Shown: positions 1 to 10,755, counted from the first letter of the stretch. The stretch: DNA of 64,000 nt from an uncultured SAR116 cluster alpha proteobacterium (GCA_902595515.1 CACJQK010000002.1:124001-188000); one strand, 5' to 3'. Numbers and translations are program-made. Notes: a model not told the origin generated them from the letters alone.

Positions 1-109
1 GACCACCTTTGCGAGTTTCCAAAATTTACCTCATTTAATTATTATGACTTGATATATATATAATCATTTTTGTTGAAACAAGCTATGAAGTCTTAATTCA
101 AAATAAATT

Positions 110-415
110 TTATATTTGATTAATATTTATCCAGCCTTCATATCCCTCATCCATGCTAAATACATTTTTGAAACCATGATGACTGAAAAAATTGGCAGCT
201 GATTGGCTTGAGTTGCCATGATAACAGTAAATTAAAATTGTATCGTTCTTATCTTTTTTTTTAAGAAAGTTTTGAATATCTAAATCTTCAACATGAATGG
301 CATTATCAATGTGTCCATTCTTGAACGAATTGTAATCTCTTATATCGATTAAGATTAGATCATCTTTTGATATAAGATCCTTTGCATCTTTAATTGATAT
401 ACGATTGAAAGACAT
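110..415 (-). CDS. glpE: Rhodanese-domain sulfurtransferase (GlpE-like)
   Basis: 101 aa single rhodanese domain; active-site loop CYHGNSS typical of GlpE. Confidence 0.8.
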   Translation of the reverse strand: MSFNRISIKDAKDLISKDDLILIDIRDYNSFKNGHIDNAIHVEDLDIQNFLKKKDKNDTILIYCYHGNSSQSAANFFSHHGFKNVFSMDEGYEGWININQI

Positions 416-421
416 TTTGTT

Positions 422-1594
422 TTATAAAGCTTCGATAATTACTGCTATTCCTTGTCCTCCACCAATACACATAGTAGCAAGACCATATTTCCCTTTACGT
501 TTCCTTAATTCATATACGAGTTTTGTCATAATTATTGCACCAGTCGCACCCACAGGATGACCTAATGCAATAGCTCCTCCATTAACATTAACTATCTCAG
601 GATTAAAACCTAATTGTTTATTAACGGCACATGCTTGAGCTGCAAAAGCTTCATTAGATTCAATTAAATCTAAATCTGAAACAGTTAGTTGAGCTTTATT
701 TAATGCCATTTTTGATGCAGGTACTGGGCCCATTCCCATTTCATCAGGGTCAACACCTCCAAATCCATATGAAACTACTCTAGCTAACGGTTTACCACTT
801 TTTGCTTTTTCTTCATTAGCTAGTACTAAAGCGGAAGCTCCATCATTAATTCCTGAAGCATTACCAGCTGTTACTACACCATCTTTTTTAAAAGCAGTTT
901 TGAGACCTGTTAATGTTTCTATACTAGTTTCTGGTTTTGGATGCTCGTCTATTTCAAAAATCTGAATTCCCTTTCTTGTTTTTATTTCAATAGGAAGGAT
1001 TTGATCTTTAAAATTACCATTTTCAATGGCCTCGTGAGCCCTTTTTTGACTAGCTAATGCAAATTCATCCTGCATTTCTCTACTAATTTGATATCTACTT
1101 GAAATATTTTCTGCGGTTATACCCATATGTCCATGACCAAAAGGATCATGAAGTGCACCTAACATCATATCATGAACTTGTCCATCACCCATTCTTGAAC
1201 CCCATCGAAACCCTTGAACAATATGTGCACCATTTGACATAACTTCTACACCTCCTGCTACTGCAACTGAAGCATCTCCAAGCATGAGAATTTGTGAGGC
1301 ACTTACAATTGCCTGAAGCCCTGAGCCACAAAGTCTATTTACAGTCAACGCAGCAGATGCTTTGTCCATTCCAGCCTGTAATGCAATAACCCTACTTACA
1401 TACATATCTCTAGGTTCTGTATGAATGACATTACCAAAAACAGCATGCTCAACTTCATTAGCCTCATAACCAGATCTTGCAATAGCTTCTTTTGCCACTA
1501 AAGTTCCAAGATCGACAGGACAATGATTTTTAAGGGCACCTCCAAATCCTCCAATTGCAGATCTGTTTGCTGACATAATGTAAACATTGTTCAT
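422..1594 (-). CDS. Acetyl-CoA C-acyltransferase (thiolase)
   Basis: Thiolase motifs NRLCGSGLQA, NEAFAAQ, GGAIALGHPVGATGA, CIGGGQG. Confidence 0.93.
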   Translation of the reverse strand: MNNVYIMSANRSAIGGFGGALKNHCPVDLGTLVAKEAIARSGYEANEVEHAVFGNVIHTEPRDMYVSRVIALQAGMDKASAALTVNRLCGSGLQAIVSASQILMLGDASVAVAGGVEVMSNGAHIVQGFRWGSRMGDGQVHDMMLGALHDPFGHGHMGITAENISSRYQISREMQDEFALASQKRAHEAIENGNFKDQILPIEIKTRKGIQIFEIDEHPKPETSIETLTGLKTAFKKDGVVTAGNASGINDGASALVLANEEKAKSGKPLARVVSYGFGGVDPDEMGMGPVPASKMALNKAQLTVSDLDLIESNEAFAAQACAVNKQLGFNPEIVNVNGGAIALGHPVGATGAIIMTKLVYELRKRKGKYGLATMCIGGGQGIAVIIEAL

Positions 1595-1625
1595 TTTAGT
1601 TTTCCTCCAGAAGTTAACTTTTATT

Positions 1626-2705
1626 CTAATTTTTTAAAATTAAGTCTAAGTCTCCTAAATCCTCAAAAAATAGATTAACTCGAGTTTCATCAACATCTTG
1701 AATTTTATTAGGTTTCCAATTTGGTTTTCTATCTTTATCTACAAGCATTGCTCTAACGCCTTCAAAAAAATCTCCAATTTCTACACAACGTTGAACCATT
1801 CTGTACTCCATTATAAGTTCGTCTTTTAAACTCATGTGACTAGCATTTCTGATTTGCTTTAAAGAGATTTTTAAGGAAGTTGGAGATTTATGTTTTAACT
1901 CTTCGTATTGAACCTTTAAAAATTCATTTTCAATAAGTTTTTCACATTCGTCAAATATTTGTTCGATTGTATCATAAGAGAAAACTTTTTTAATCAAATC
2001 CCCATTATTCATCAACACACTATCTTCAGTCTCTGGTTTTGATGAAAATTGATCAATAATATTGTTAACATTTTGATTAGAATTTGGTGAAGAAGAAATG
2101 ATTGAATTCTTTAAAATCTCAACTTTTTCTGAGGAAACGTAATGAGTAATTAGTTTAAGCTTCAATAAGTCATAAGCTTTAATTCTTGCACCAACTAGAG
2201 ACAACCAAGCCCCAATTCCTTTATCTAATTGACCAAGCAACCACCCTCCTCCAACGTCTGGAAATAATCCAATTGCTGTTTCCGGCATTGCAAACATTGT
2301 TTTTTCCGAGGCAACCACGTGACTACCATGCATTGACACACCGACACCTCCACCCATAGTAAATCCATTAATTAAGGAAATGAAAGGTTTTTTATAATTA
2401 CTAATTTTATAGTTAAGAGTATATTCGTCATAAAAAAAAGATTTAGATAAATTGGTTGGTGGTCCACCGTCTGCTAAAACTTCTTTTCTTAACTTAACAA
2501 CATCTCCTCCAGCACAGAAAGAACGGTCTCCAGAGCCCTCAATTATAATGCAGTTTATATTATCGTTAATTTCCCAAGAATTAAGATTTTTATTTATTTT
2601 TTGAACCATTGAATAAGTGAGAGCATTTAACCTATCTGGTCTATTAAGGGTAATTACACCTACGCCATTATCTTCAGTGAATATAACTTCATCCTGCATT
2701 GTCAA
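1626..2705 (-). CDS. 3-hydroxyisobutyryl-CoA hydrolase / enoyl-CoA hydratase family
   Basis: 359 aa crotonase fold with HIBCH-type length and motifs (ITLNRPDRLNAL, FCAGGDVV, GGGVGVSMHGSH, PETAIGLFPDVGG). Confidence 0.88.
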   Translation of the reverse strand: MTMQDEVIFTEDNGVGVITLNRPDRLNALTYSMVQKINKNLNSWEINDNINCIIIEGSGDRSFCAGGDVVKLRKEVLADGGPPTNLSKSFFYDEYTLNYKISNYKKPFISLINGFTMGGGVGVSMHGSHVVASEKTMFAMPETAIGLFPDVGGGWLLGQLDKGIGAWLSLVGARIKAYDLLKLKLITHYVSSEKVEILKNSIISSSPNSNQNVNNIIDQFSSKPETEDSVLMNNGDLIKKVFSYDTIEQIFDECEKLIENEFLKVQYEELKHKSPTSLKISLKQIRNASHMSLKDELIMEYRMVQRCVEIGDFFEGVRAMLVDKDRKPNWKPNKIQDVDETRVNLFFEDLGDLDLILKN

Positions 2706-2722
2706 AATTATCCTTTTTAAAT

Positions 2723-3886
2723 TTAATTAGCTTTTAAATGTCTTGAAATAATAACTCTCATTATTTCATTAGTCCCCTCTAAGATTTGATGAACCCTTAA
2801 ATCCCTTACAAGTCTTTCTAGCGGAAAGTCTTTCAAATATCCATAACCACCATGAATTTGAAGAGCCATATTACATATCTCAGAGCATACATCCGTTGCA
2901 TATCTTTTAGCCATTGCACATAGTTTTGTAGCTTGTTTATCTGCGGTATCTAATGCACAAGCGGCTCTTAAAACCATAAGGCGAGAAGCCTCCAACTCAG
3001 TTGCCATATCCGCTAACTTAAATTGTGTGACTTGGAATTTGTCTAGTGATTTGCCAAATTGTTTTCTTTCTGCAGAATAACTGATAGATGCTTCTAAAGC
3101 TGCTCTTGCTCCACCCAAAGAACATGCGGCAATATTTACTCTTCCACCATCTAGACCTTTCATTGCAATTTTAAATCCATCGCCTTCATTTCCAACAAGA
3201 TTATCTATTGGTATTTCACAATTATCAAAATTTACCATAGATGTGTGTTGACTATTCCAACCCATTTTCTTTTCTTGTTTTCCAAATGATAAACCCTTTG
3301 TTCCTTTTTCTACTAATATACATGAAACACCACTAGCACCTTCTTCACCTGTTCTGCACATTACTGCAAAAATATCACTTGTAGGTCCTCCAGATATAAA
3401 ACTTTTTGAACCATTTAAAACGTAATGACTATTTCCTTTTTTTGTAGCTTTAGTTTTCAATGCCACAGCATCTGATCCAGAACCTGGTTCTGTAAGACAG
3501 TAACTAGACATCATTTGCATAGTTGATAACTTTTTAATGAACCTTTCTTTTATATGATCTGATCCATGAGCATCTATCATCCAAGTAACCATATTATGGA
3601 TAGATATATAAGCTGCAGTGGACACACATCCCCTAGAAAGTTCTTCGAAGCAAATAGCAGCATCCAACCGACTAAGGCCTGAACCTCCATAAGTCTCATT
3701 CACATAAATAGCAGCCAAACCAAGTTCAGCCGCTTTTTTTAAAGTTTCGACAGGGAAAATTTCGTTTTGATCCCATTCAGATGCATGAGGCATGAGTTCT
3801 GTTTCAGCGAAATTTTTTGCCATTTCTTTTATATTTAACTGATCCTCGTTATATTCAAAGTTCATTTTTACCTCTTCATTACCCAT
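2723..3886 (-). CDS. Acyl-CoA dehydrogenase, isobutyryl-CoA dehydrogenase-like
   Basis: ACAD motifs YCLTEPGSGSDA, catalytic ILEGTNEIMRVI; neighbour of HIBCH-like gene. Real start may be the internal Met (MNFEYNEDQ). Confidence 0.88.
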   Translation of the reverse strand: MGNEEVKMNFEYNEDQLNIKEMAKNFAETELMPHASEWDQNEIFPVETLKKAAELGLAAIYVNETYGGSGLSRLDAAICFEELSRGCVSTAAYISIHNMVTWMIDAHGSDHIKERFIKKLSTMQMMSSYCLTEPGSGSDAVALKTKATKKGNSHYVLNGSKSFISGGPTSDIFAVMCRTGEEGASGVSCILVEKGTKGLSFGKQEKKMGWNSQHTSMVNFDNCEIPIDNLVGNEGDGFKIAMKGLDGGRVNIAACSLGGARAALEASISYSAERKQFGKSLDKFQVTQFKLADMATELEASRLMVLRAACALDTADKQATKLCAMAKRYATDVCSEICNMALQIHGGYGYLKDFPLERLVRDLRVHQILEGTNEIMRVIISRHLKAN

Positions 3887-3896
3887 TTCATACTTA

Positions 3897-5498
3897 CTAA
3901 ATTTTATGTGACTGCAAAATCATCTCTGATGCCTTTTCAGCAATCATTAATGTCGGCGCATTCGTATTACCAGAAGTTATAGTGGGCATTACTGAAGCAT
4001 CAGCAACCCTAAGACTATCCACTCCTCTTACTTTTAAGTTACTATCTGTCACTGAGGTTTTATTAGAGCCCATTGCACACGTGCCGACTGGATGAAAAAT
4101 CGTTGTACCAATATCACCAGCAACTTTTTTGAGTTCATCTTCAGATTGAAACTGTATACCCGGCGCAAATTCTTTGGGATTATATTTTTTCATTGCAGGT
4201 TGGGAAATTATTTTTCTTGCTAACTTTATAGATTGAGCAGCTACAATTTTATCTTTTTCTTCAGATAAGTAATTGGGGTCTATTGATGGAGCTATCTTGT
4301 AATCTTTTGAAGTAATGTGAACTTTCCCTCTGCTTTGAGGGTTAAGGTTACAAACACTTGCTGTTAAACCTGGAAAACTATGTAAAGGGTCTCCAAATTT
4401 ATCTAAAGATAGAGGTTGGACATGAAATTGAAGATTGGGTGTTTCATAAGATTTATCAGACATTGCAAAAACACCTAATTGACTTGGCGCCATTGACATT
4501 GGTCCAGATCTCTTGAGAGCATATTCCAAACCAATAGCTATTTTACCAAGTAAAGAGTTTGCTTTTTGATTAAGTGTTTTAGCATTTTCTAGCCTATAAA
4601 TAACTCTCAATTGAAGATGATCTTGTAAATTCTCACCAACATTATTACTCTCAACCAAAGTATTAATGCCTAAGTTTGAGAGTATTTTTGGATTACCAAT
4701 ACCTGATAATTCTAATATTTTAGGTGACCCAATAGATCCAGCAGAAAGTATAACTTCTCTGTTTGCAAAAATGTCTTCTAGCTTTCCATTTCTAAATACT
4801 TGTATACCTTTGCACTTTTTATTGTTCAAAATTATTTTATTAACTTCACATTTACTTATTATTTTAAGGTTCTTTCTGTTTTGAATTGGTTTAATAAATG
4901 CTTTAACAGTATTCCACCTAAATCCAGAATTTTGATTTACTTTAAAATAAGAAACTCCAAAATTATTTCCTTCATTAAAATCATCTGTTTTAGGTATTCC
5001 AGCTTCAATAGTTGCGTCTCTAAAACTATCTAAAATATCCCATGAAAGCCTTTGTTGATTTACTTTCCATTCGCCACCAGCGCCATGAAACTCACTTTCA
5101 CCATCATAACTATCTTCCATATTTTTGAAATATGGTAAAACATCATCCCAACTCCAACCTTCATTACCCATTTGTCTCCATTGGTCATAATCACCTGCTT
5201 GTCCTCGCATATAAATCATACCATTTATAGACGAACAGCCTCCCATGATTTTACCTCTTGGATAATTTAGAGATCTTCCGTTTAATCCTTTTTGAGAAGT
5301 AGTTTTATAAAGCCAGTCTGTTCTTTTATTTCCCATACAATAAAGGTATCCAACTGGTATATGAACCCAGTGGTAATTATCATTTCCTCCAGCTTCTATT
5401 AATGCGACAGAATATCTATCGTTTGCTGATAATCGATTCGCTAAGAGACATCCAGCAGTTCCTGCACCAACAACGATAAAATCAAAGCTTTGTGTCAT
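3897..5498 (-). CDS. GMC-family FAD-dependent oxidoreductase (choline/alcohol dehydrogenase-like)
   Basis: N-terminal DFIVVGAGTAGCLLANRLS, GGCSSINGMIYMRG, C-terminal HPVGTCAMG and NTNAPTLMIAEKA. Confidence 0.92.
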   Translation of the reverse strand: MTQSFDFIVVGAGTAGCLLANRLSANDRYSVALIEAGGNDNYHWVHIPVGYLYCMGNKRTDWLYKTTSQKGLNGRSLNYPRGKIMGGCSSINGMIYMRGQAGDYDQWRQMGNEGWSWDDVLPYFKNMEDSYDGESEFHGAGGEWKVNQQRLSWDILDSFRDATIEAGIPKTDDFNEGNNFGVSYFKVNQNSGFRWNTVKAFIKPIQNRKNLKIISKCEVNKIILNNKKCKGIQVFRNGKLEDIFANREVILSAGSIGSPKILELSGIGNPKILSNLGINTLVESNNVGENLQDHLQLRVIYRLENAKTLNQKANSLLGKIAIGLEYALKRSGPMSMAPSQLGVFAMSDKSYETPNLQFHVQPLSLDKFGDPLHSFPGLTASVCNLNPQSRGKVHITSKDYKIAPSIDPNYLSEEKDKIVAAQSIKLARKIISQPAMKKYNPKEFAPGIQFQSEDELKKVAGDIGTTIFHPVGTCAMGSNKTSVTDSNLKVRGVDSLRVADASVMPTITSGNTNAPTLMIAEKASEMILQSHKI

Positions 5499-5623
5499 AC
5501 AGATTGCCTTTTATAATTGTATAAAATAATAAAAATTGATATTATAGTATTTGATCTAAAATTAATTTTCTATGTAAAAAATTTAAATCTGCTTCAAAAG
5601 ATAATTTTTAAAACCACTTAATT

Positions 5624-6406
5624 CTACTTTTCGTTCCAAGAAGGAGGTCTTTTGTCTAAGAAGGCACTAATACCTTCATGTGCGTCTATTTCCATCATGT
5701 TAATTGCCATTACTTCAGAAGTATAGTGATAAGCCTCATCTAGTGACATGTCTACTTGTTTATAAAAAGCCTCCTTTCCAATCTTTACTGTAGAAGTTGG
5801 CTTTGAAGCAATTAATTTTGCCAAGTTTAGTGTATCAACATGAAGCCGTTCTAATGGCACACATTTATTAATAAGCCCAAACTGAACAGCTTCTTGTGCG
5901 CTAAGTTTTTCACCAGTTAAAAGCATTTCCATGATTTTTTTTCTGCTAATGTTTCGAGAAACCGCAACCATAGGTGTTGAGCAAAAAAGACCTATATTTA
6001 CACCTGGTGTCATAAATGAAGATTGTTTCGAAGCAACAGCTAAATCACAAGTTGCTACTAGTTGACAACCAGCAGCAGCAGCAATTCCACAAACTTCAGC
6101 TATCACTGGTTGTGGCAACCTTAATATGGTTCGCATTAAGATTGAACATTCATCAAATAAATTTTTAAAGAAAACTTTATTTTTCTTGTTTTGTCTCAGT
6201 TCTTCTAGATCGTGCCCAGCTGAGAAACCAGGTCCCTCAGAAGAAATAATTATTACTTTTATTTTAGTTTGCGCAGAAACATCTCCTAAAGCTTCTGTAA
6301 GATTTTTTATTAATTGTAAAGATAATGGATTGTGTTTTTCACCGTTAGTTAATTCTATCCTAACTATGTTTTCAGTCTCATTTTTAATAGAAAAAAAATT
6401 ATCCAT
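5624..6406 (-). CDS. Enoyl-CoA hydratase/isomerase family protein
   Basis: Crotonase motifs GFSAGHDLEEL and GIAAAAGCQLVATCDLAVAS. Confidence 0.87.
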   Translation of the reverse strand: MDNFFSIKNETENIVRIELTNGEKHNPLSLQLIKNLTEALGDVSAQTKIKVIIISSEGPGFSAGHDLEELRQNKKNKVFFKNLFDECSILMRTILRLPQPVIAEVCGIAAAAGCQLVATCDLAVASKQSSFMTPGVNIGLFCSTPMVAVSRNISRKKIMEMLLTGEKLSAQEAVQFGLINKCVPLERLHVDTLNLAKLIASKPTSTVKIGKEAFYKQVDMSLDEAYHYTSEVMAINMMEIDAHEGISAFLDKRPPSWNEK

Positions 6407-6538
6407 TTTTTGATCATAAATTGTTTATTTACCATTTGAAAGATATTTTGAATTTTGGTCAATCAATATTCTTATTTTATTGTTTATTTTACTTAAAATA
6501 AAAATCACATTAAATTGAATAAAATGAATTGTTATTAA

Positions 6539-7717
6539 ATGAAAAATTTTAATTATAAAGTTTTAGTCTTAATTTTAACTGGAACAGCCGCTCTTGCTTT
6601 AGCAATAGGTATTGGTAGGTTTACTTATACTCCTATATTACCTTTTATGTTAGAAGAGTTAAACATTACTAAAACTGAGGGTGGTTTAATTGCCTCATGG
6701 AACTTTTTTGGGTACTTATGTGGTTCACTGTTATCAATTTCTTCAATTTTTAAAAAAAGAGTTAAGCTTGTTTTTTTTATTTCTATAGTTTTTTCAATAT
6801 CAACTACATTTTTAATGAGCATAGATGATGAAGTGATATTTTTTATTATTATTCGATTTATAAGTGGTTTATCCAGTGCTTTTGTTCTCATATTTGGCAC
6901 AGCGTTAATTCTACCAAACATACAAGCATTAGGGAAAAAATCACTTAGCACTTCACACTTCATGGGTGTAGGTTTTGGAATAGTCATATCTTCCATTCTA
7001 GTTACATTTTTAGGAGAATTAGGTTTCCATTGGGATGATTTATGGATTGGTGTGGCTGTGTTATCAGTAATCTTAGCTGTTCCAATCTTTATATGTACTC
7101 CTAACGAAATTTTGCAATATTCATATTCTCAAAATTCAAATTATAAAAATAATTTTAGTTTTTCTTTAATTTCTACTTCGTATGGTTTGTATGGTTTTGG
7201 ATACGTAATTTTGGGGACGTTTATTTCAGCCATGGCTAGAGAAACATCTGGTCTAGAAGCTACTGAAATGTATGTTTGGTTGTTAGTAGGTTTAGCAGGC
7301 ATACCTATGGTTATTTTTTGGCCATGGTTTGGTAAAAAAATCGGCAATGACTTAGCTCTTTTTTTAGCTTGTGCAATAATGGGGTTAGGAGTTTTAATGC
7401 CCGTGCTATTAGAAAATAAAGTTGGGATTACTTCTGCATCTATTTTGCTTGGCTCAACGTTTATACCAATAACTGCACTTGCATTATTAGAGGGTCAGTC
7501 TAGATATAAGGGATCGATTAGAGTCTCTACTGCTATTTTAACTTCATCATTTAGTGTTGGGCAAATGATAGGACCTTATTTCGGTGGATTTATAATAGAT
7601 TTATTTAATTCTTATAGTATTGCATTAACAATATCCTCAATATCACTTTTTATTGCTTCTATATTAATGATTAATCCTAAAAGATTTCTTGGTAGTAAAT
7701 TTAGAGATATTCTTTGA
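6539..7717 (+). CDS. MFS transporter, YbfB/YjiJ-like
   Basis: About 12 hydrophobic segments; N-terminal GIGRFTYTPILPFM typical of the YbfB/YjiJ family. Confidence 0.8.
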   Translation: MKNFNYKVLVLILTGTAALALAIGIGRFTYTPILPFMLEELNITKTEGGLIASWNFFGYLCGSLLSISSIFKKRVKLVFFISIVFSISTTFLMSIDDEVIFFIIIRFISGLSSAFVLIFGTALILPNIQALGKKSLSTSHFMGVGFGIVISSILVTFLGELGFHWDDLWIGVAVLSVILAVPIFICTPNEILQYSYSQNSNYKNNFSFSLISTSYGLYGFGYVILGTFISAMARETSGLEATEMYVWLLVGLAGIPMVIFWPWFGKKIGNDLALFLACAIMGLGVLMPVLLENKVGITSASILLGSTFIPITALALLEGQSRYKGSIRVSTAILTSSFSVGQMIGPYFGGFIIDLFNSYSIALTISSISLFIASILMINPKRFLGSKFRDIL

Positions 7718-8756
7718 GAATTCTTGAACCTAAATCTGCGACTGGTTCTGCTTGTTCTCCAACTTCATAAGCATTTTCACCTGAGTTATTTCCATCAATA
7801 ACACGCTTTGCTATACCTTGAAGAATACCTGCAAATCTAAAACAATTGAATGCTAGTAAAAACTTCCAATATTTTGGCTTATCAAAACTAGTTAAGTTTA
7901 AATAACTTTCTAAAATTTTATCTTCAGTTGGTATGCCTGAGTAAAATTTTTGATTATTAAAATTACTTAAACCACCTATTGGCCATGTTTTTTCGAAACT
8001 AAGCATTAATACCCAATATGATAAATCAATAAAAGGAGGTGATAGTGTTGACAATTCCCAATCTAACAAACCAATTATTCTTGGGATAGATTTGTTTTTT
8101 TCTAAAATCATATTATCTAAACGAAAATCACCGTGTAAAAGGCATGGTTTTAAATTATCTATTTCAGTTGGAATATACTTTGGTATAGTGTCAATTAAGT
8201 ATTCCATACTTTTTATATGTTTTGTTTCAGAGTCTCTGTATTGTTTTATCCACAAACTGATTTGTCTTTCAAGATAACCATAAGGTTTACCAAAATTCTC
8301 TAAACCAATTTTTTTTAAATCTATTTTAACTAATTCTGCCAAAATTTTGATTTTATGTTTATAAATTTTGTCTCTTTGTTCACTTGTATAATTTGAAAGA
8401 TCTGGATCAAACTCATGTGCCCCATTTATAAATTCCATAACATAAAATTCACTTCCAATTATATCTATATTACTACAATATCCATACATTTTAGGAGTAG
8501 GAATTTTTGAATTAGATAAAGCACTCATCACCTTATATTCTCTGTCAATCCGATGTGCACCTCTTAGAAGATTACCCAATGGTTTTGACCTAAGTACAAA
8601 GTTTTTATCTTCAGATTTTAAAAGAAAAGTAGGATTAGATTGGCCAGTTTCAAACTTTGTAATAAATAAAATTTTTTCATCAATCGATGTGTTTTTTTTT
8701 AACCAAAGATTTATGTTATTAATTTTATTTTTTACTGACATATTTACATGACTCAT
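7701..8756 (-). CDS. Phosphotransferase (APH fold), ACAD10/11 kinase-domain-like
   Basis: Kinase motifs LLHGDFRLDNMIL and GLLDWELSTLSPPFIDLSYW; adjacent ACAD10/11-like dehydrogenase. Confidence 0.85.
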   Translation of the reverse strand: MSHVNMSVKNKINNINLWLKKNTSIDEKILFITKFETGQSNPTFLLKSEDKNFVLRSKPLGNLLRGAHRIDREYKVMSALSNSKIPTPKMYGYCSNIDIIGSEFYVMEFINGAHEFDPDLSNYTSEQRDKIYKHKIKILAELVKIDLKKIGLENFGKPYGYLERQISLWIKQYRDSETKHIKSMEYLIDTIPKYIPTEIDNLKPCLLHGDFRLDNMILEKNKSIPRIIGLLDWELSTLSPPFIDLSYWVLMLSFEKTWPIGGLSNFNNQKFYSGIPTEDKILESYLNLTSFDKPKYWKFLLAFNCFRFAGILQGIAKRVIDGNNSGENAYEVGEQAEPVADLGSRILKEYL

Positions 8757-8805
8757 TTATTGTTATTGAAACATAAATTTTAAATTATTTTTAGGTATAT
8801 GATAC

Positions 8806-9540
8806 ATGAGCGTTCAATCTAACACTGTTTTAATAACTGGTGCAAGCAGAGGGTTAGGCTCAAATTTTTCTAAGGTATTAGCAAAGGATGGTTTCCGAAT
8901 TATTGGTGTTGGACGTAATATACAAAATCTAAAATCAGTTATTTCATCTCTTCCTAACCCAGAATTAGGTCATTCCTATTTAGAACTTGATATTACAGAT
9001 GAGTTACAAGTTCGTGATATGTTAAATAATTTAAATATTTACGCCTTAATAAATAATGCAGGTATTGCAAATACCAAATTGTTACATGAAGAATCTTCTT
9101 CAGATTTAACAAAAATAATTAATACAAATTTACTAGGTTCAATCAATGTATCAAATGCTTTAATTCCAAATATGATTAAGAATAAAAACGGCAAAATTAT
9201 TAATATTGCTTCCACTCTTGGTTATAGACCTTTATCATTTGTTGGAGCATATTCTGCAACTAAAGCTGCCTTAATACAAATTACTAAATCTCAATCAATA
9301 GAATTAGCAAGATATAATATATGTGTTAACGCACTTGCACCAGGCTATATACTAACTGACATCAATAGAAAACAATTAGATGGTGAAGCAGGCGTTTTAC
9401 TTAAAAAGAAAATACCACTCAGAAGATTTGCTACTGTAAAAGAGCTTGATGTAATTATTTCTATGTTAGTAAATCCACTAAATACCTATATGACTGGTGC
9501 TACAATAGCTGTTGATGGTGGACTAAGTACAGGACTTTGA
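8806..9540 (+). CDS. SDR-family oxidoreductase
   Basis: TGASRGLG, NNAG, YSATKAA, ITVDGG-like C-terminus (IAVDGGLSTG). Confidence 0.9.
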   Translation: MSVQSNTVLITGASRGLGSNFSKVLAKDGFRIIGVGRNIQNLKSVISSLPNPELGHSYLELDITDELQVRDMLNNLNIYALINNAGIANTKLLHEESSSDLTKIINTNLLGSINVSNALIPNMIKNKNGKIINIASTLGYRPLSFVGAYSATKAALIQITKSQSIELARYNICVNALAPGYILTDINRKQLDGEAGVLLKKKIPLRRFATVKELDVIISMLVNPLNTYMTGATIAVDGGLSTGL

Positions 9541-9555
9541 CAATAGGAGCAAATT

Positions 9556-10755
9556 ATGGATTTCAAACTTCCAGAACATATTGAAACTCTAAGATTAAAA
9601 ACGAGAGATTTTGTTAATCAAAAGATTATTCCCTTAGAGTCAGATTTATCCTCATATGATAAACACGAAAATATAAATGAAGACTTGCTACATCAAATAC
9701 GTTTAGAAGTCAAAGCCGCTGGACTTTGGGCACCACAAATGCCTTCATCAAGATCTGGTCTTGGGTTAGGTCCTATTGGTATGTCTGCCCTATATGAAGA
9801 AATGAATAGATCAATTTTTGGCCCTGTTTGTTTCAATTGTGCCGCTCCTGACGATGGTAATATGTACATACTTAATAAAATTGGAACTGAAGATCAAAAA
9901 ATTAAATGGCTTGATCCAATAATTAACGGCGAAGTCCGCTCTTCCCTTGCCATGACTGAACCAGCACCGGGCGGCGGCTCTGATCCATCAATGATTAAAA
10001 CTGAAGCTCTATATTCAAATGGTAAATGGATCATTAATGGTCTTAAATGGTATATTACAGGAGCTGCTGTTGCATCTCATTTCATCCTACTAGCTAAAAC
10101 TAAAGAAGGCTTAACTGCTTTCCTTTATCATAAAGATCAGCCAGGTTGGAAAATTAAAAGACGTATTCCAATCATGGGTCCTGAAGAACACGGTGGGCAT
10201 TGTGAGATAGAGTATAATGGACTAGAAATACCTGACGAAAATAGGTTAGGAGAAGTTGGTAAAGGTCTTAAAATTGTTCAAATCCGTCTTGGCCTTGCTC
10301 GTCTTACACATTGTATGAGATGGATAGGGCTCTCTAAAAGATGTTTGGAAATAGCCCTAGATTATGTTTCCACTAGAGAGGGATTTGGTGTTAAACTTTC
10401 TGATAGAGAATCTGTTCAAATAAAACTTGGTAAATCCGCAATGGATATTGACATTTCCCGTTTGCTTGTAATGAGAGCTGCATGGAAAATTGAACATGGT
10501 AGCAAATCTAGACAAGATGTTTCAATGGCCAAAATATACGTCGCTGATACTTTAAATAATGTTTCAGATACTGCTATCCAACTAAATGGGGCTAAAGGTT
10601 ATAGTAAAGATATTATACTTGAATGGATTTATCGTTATGCACGTCAAGCCAAGTTAGTTGACGGAGCTTCAGAAGTTCATCAAATGATTATTAATAGATT
10701 TTTTAATAATTATAAAACTGATTTTTGGCATTGGGGTATAGGTCACGATAGTTAA
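9556..10755 (+). CDS. Acyl-CoA dehydrogenase, ACAD10/11 (LvaC-like) subfamily
   Basis: MTEPAPGGGSDPS, HGGHCEIEYNGLEIP, RLGLARLTHCMRWIG; DGASEVH in place of canonical EGTNEI. Confidence 0.85.
   Translation: MDFKLPEHIETLRLKTRDFVNQKIIPLESDLSSYDKHENINEDLLHQIRLEVKAAGLWAPQMPSSRSGLGLGPIGMSALYEEMNRSIFGPVCFNCAAPDDGNMYILNKIGTEDQKIKWLDPIINGEVRSSLAMTEPAPGGGSDPSMIKTEALYSNGKWIINGLKWYITGAAVASHFILLAKTKEGLTAFLYHKDQPGWKIKRRIPIMGPEEHGGHCEIEYNGLEIPDENRLGEVGKGLKIVQIRLGLARLTHCMRWIGLSKRCLEIALDYVSTREGFGVKLSDRESVQIKLGKSAMDIDISRLLVMRAAWKIEHGSKSRQDVSMAKIYVADTLNNVSDTAIQLNGAKGYSKDIILEWIYRYARQAKLVDGASEVHQMIINRFFNNYKTDFWHWGIGHDS

Noticed and set aside
4666-5033. Plus-strand ORFs of 72 and 77 aa antisense to the GMC oxidoreductase
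   Set aside because: Low-complexity, no motifs, fully inside a well-supported gene on the opposite strand.
6126-6996. Antisense ORFs 6126-6413(+) and 6625-6996(-)
   Set aside because: Shadow ORFs of the enoyl-CoA hydratase and MFS genes; no recognisable domains.
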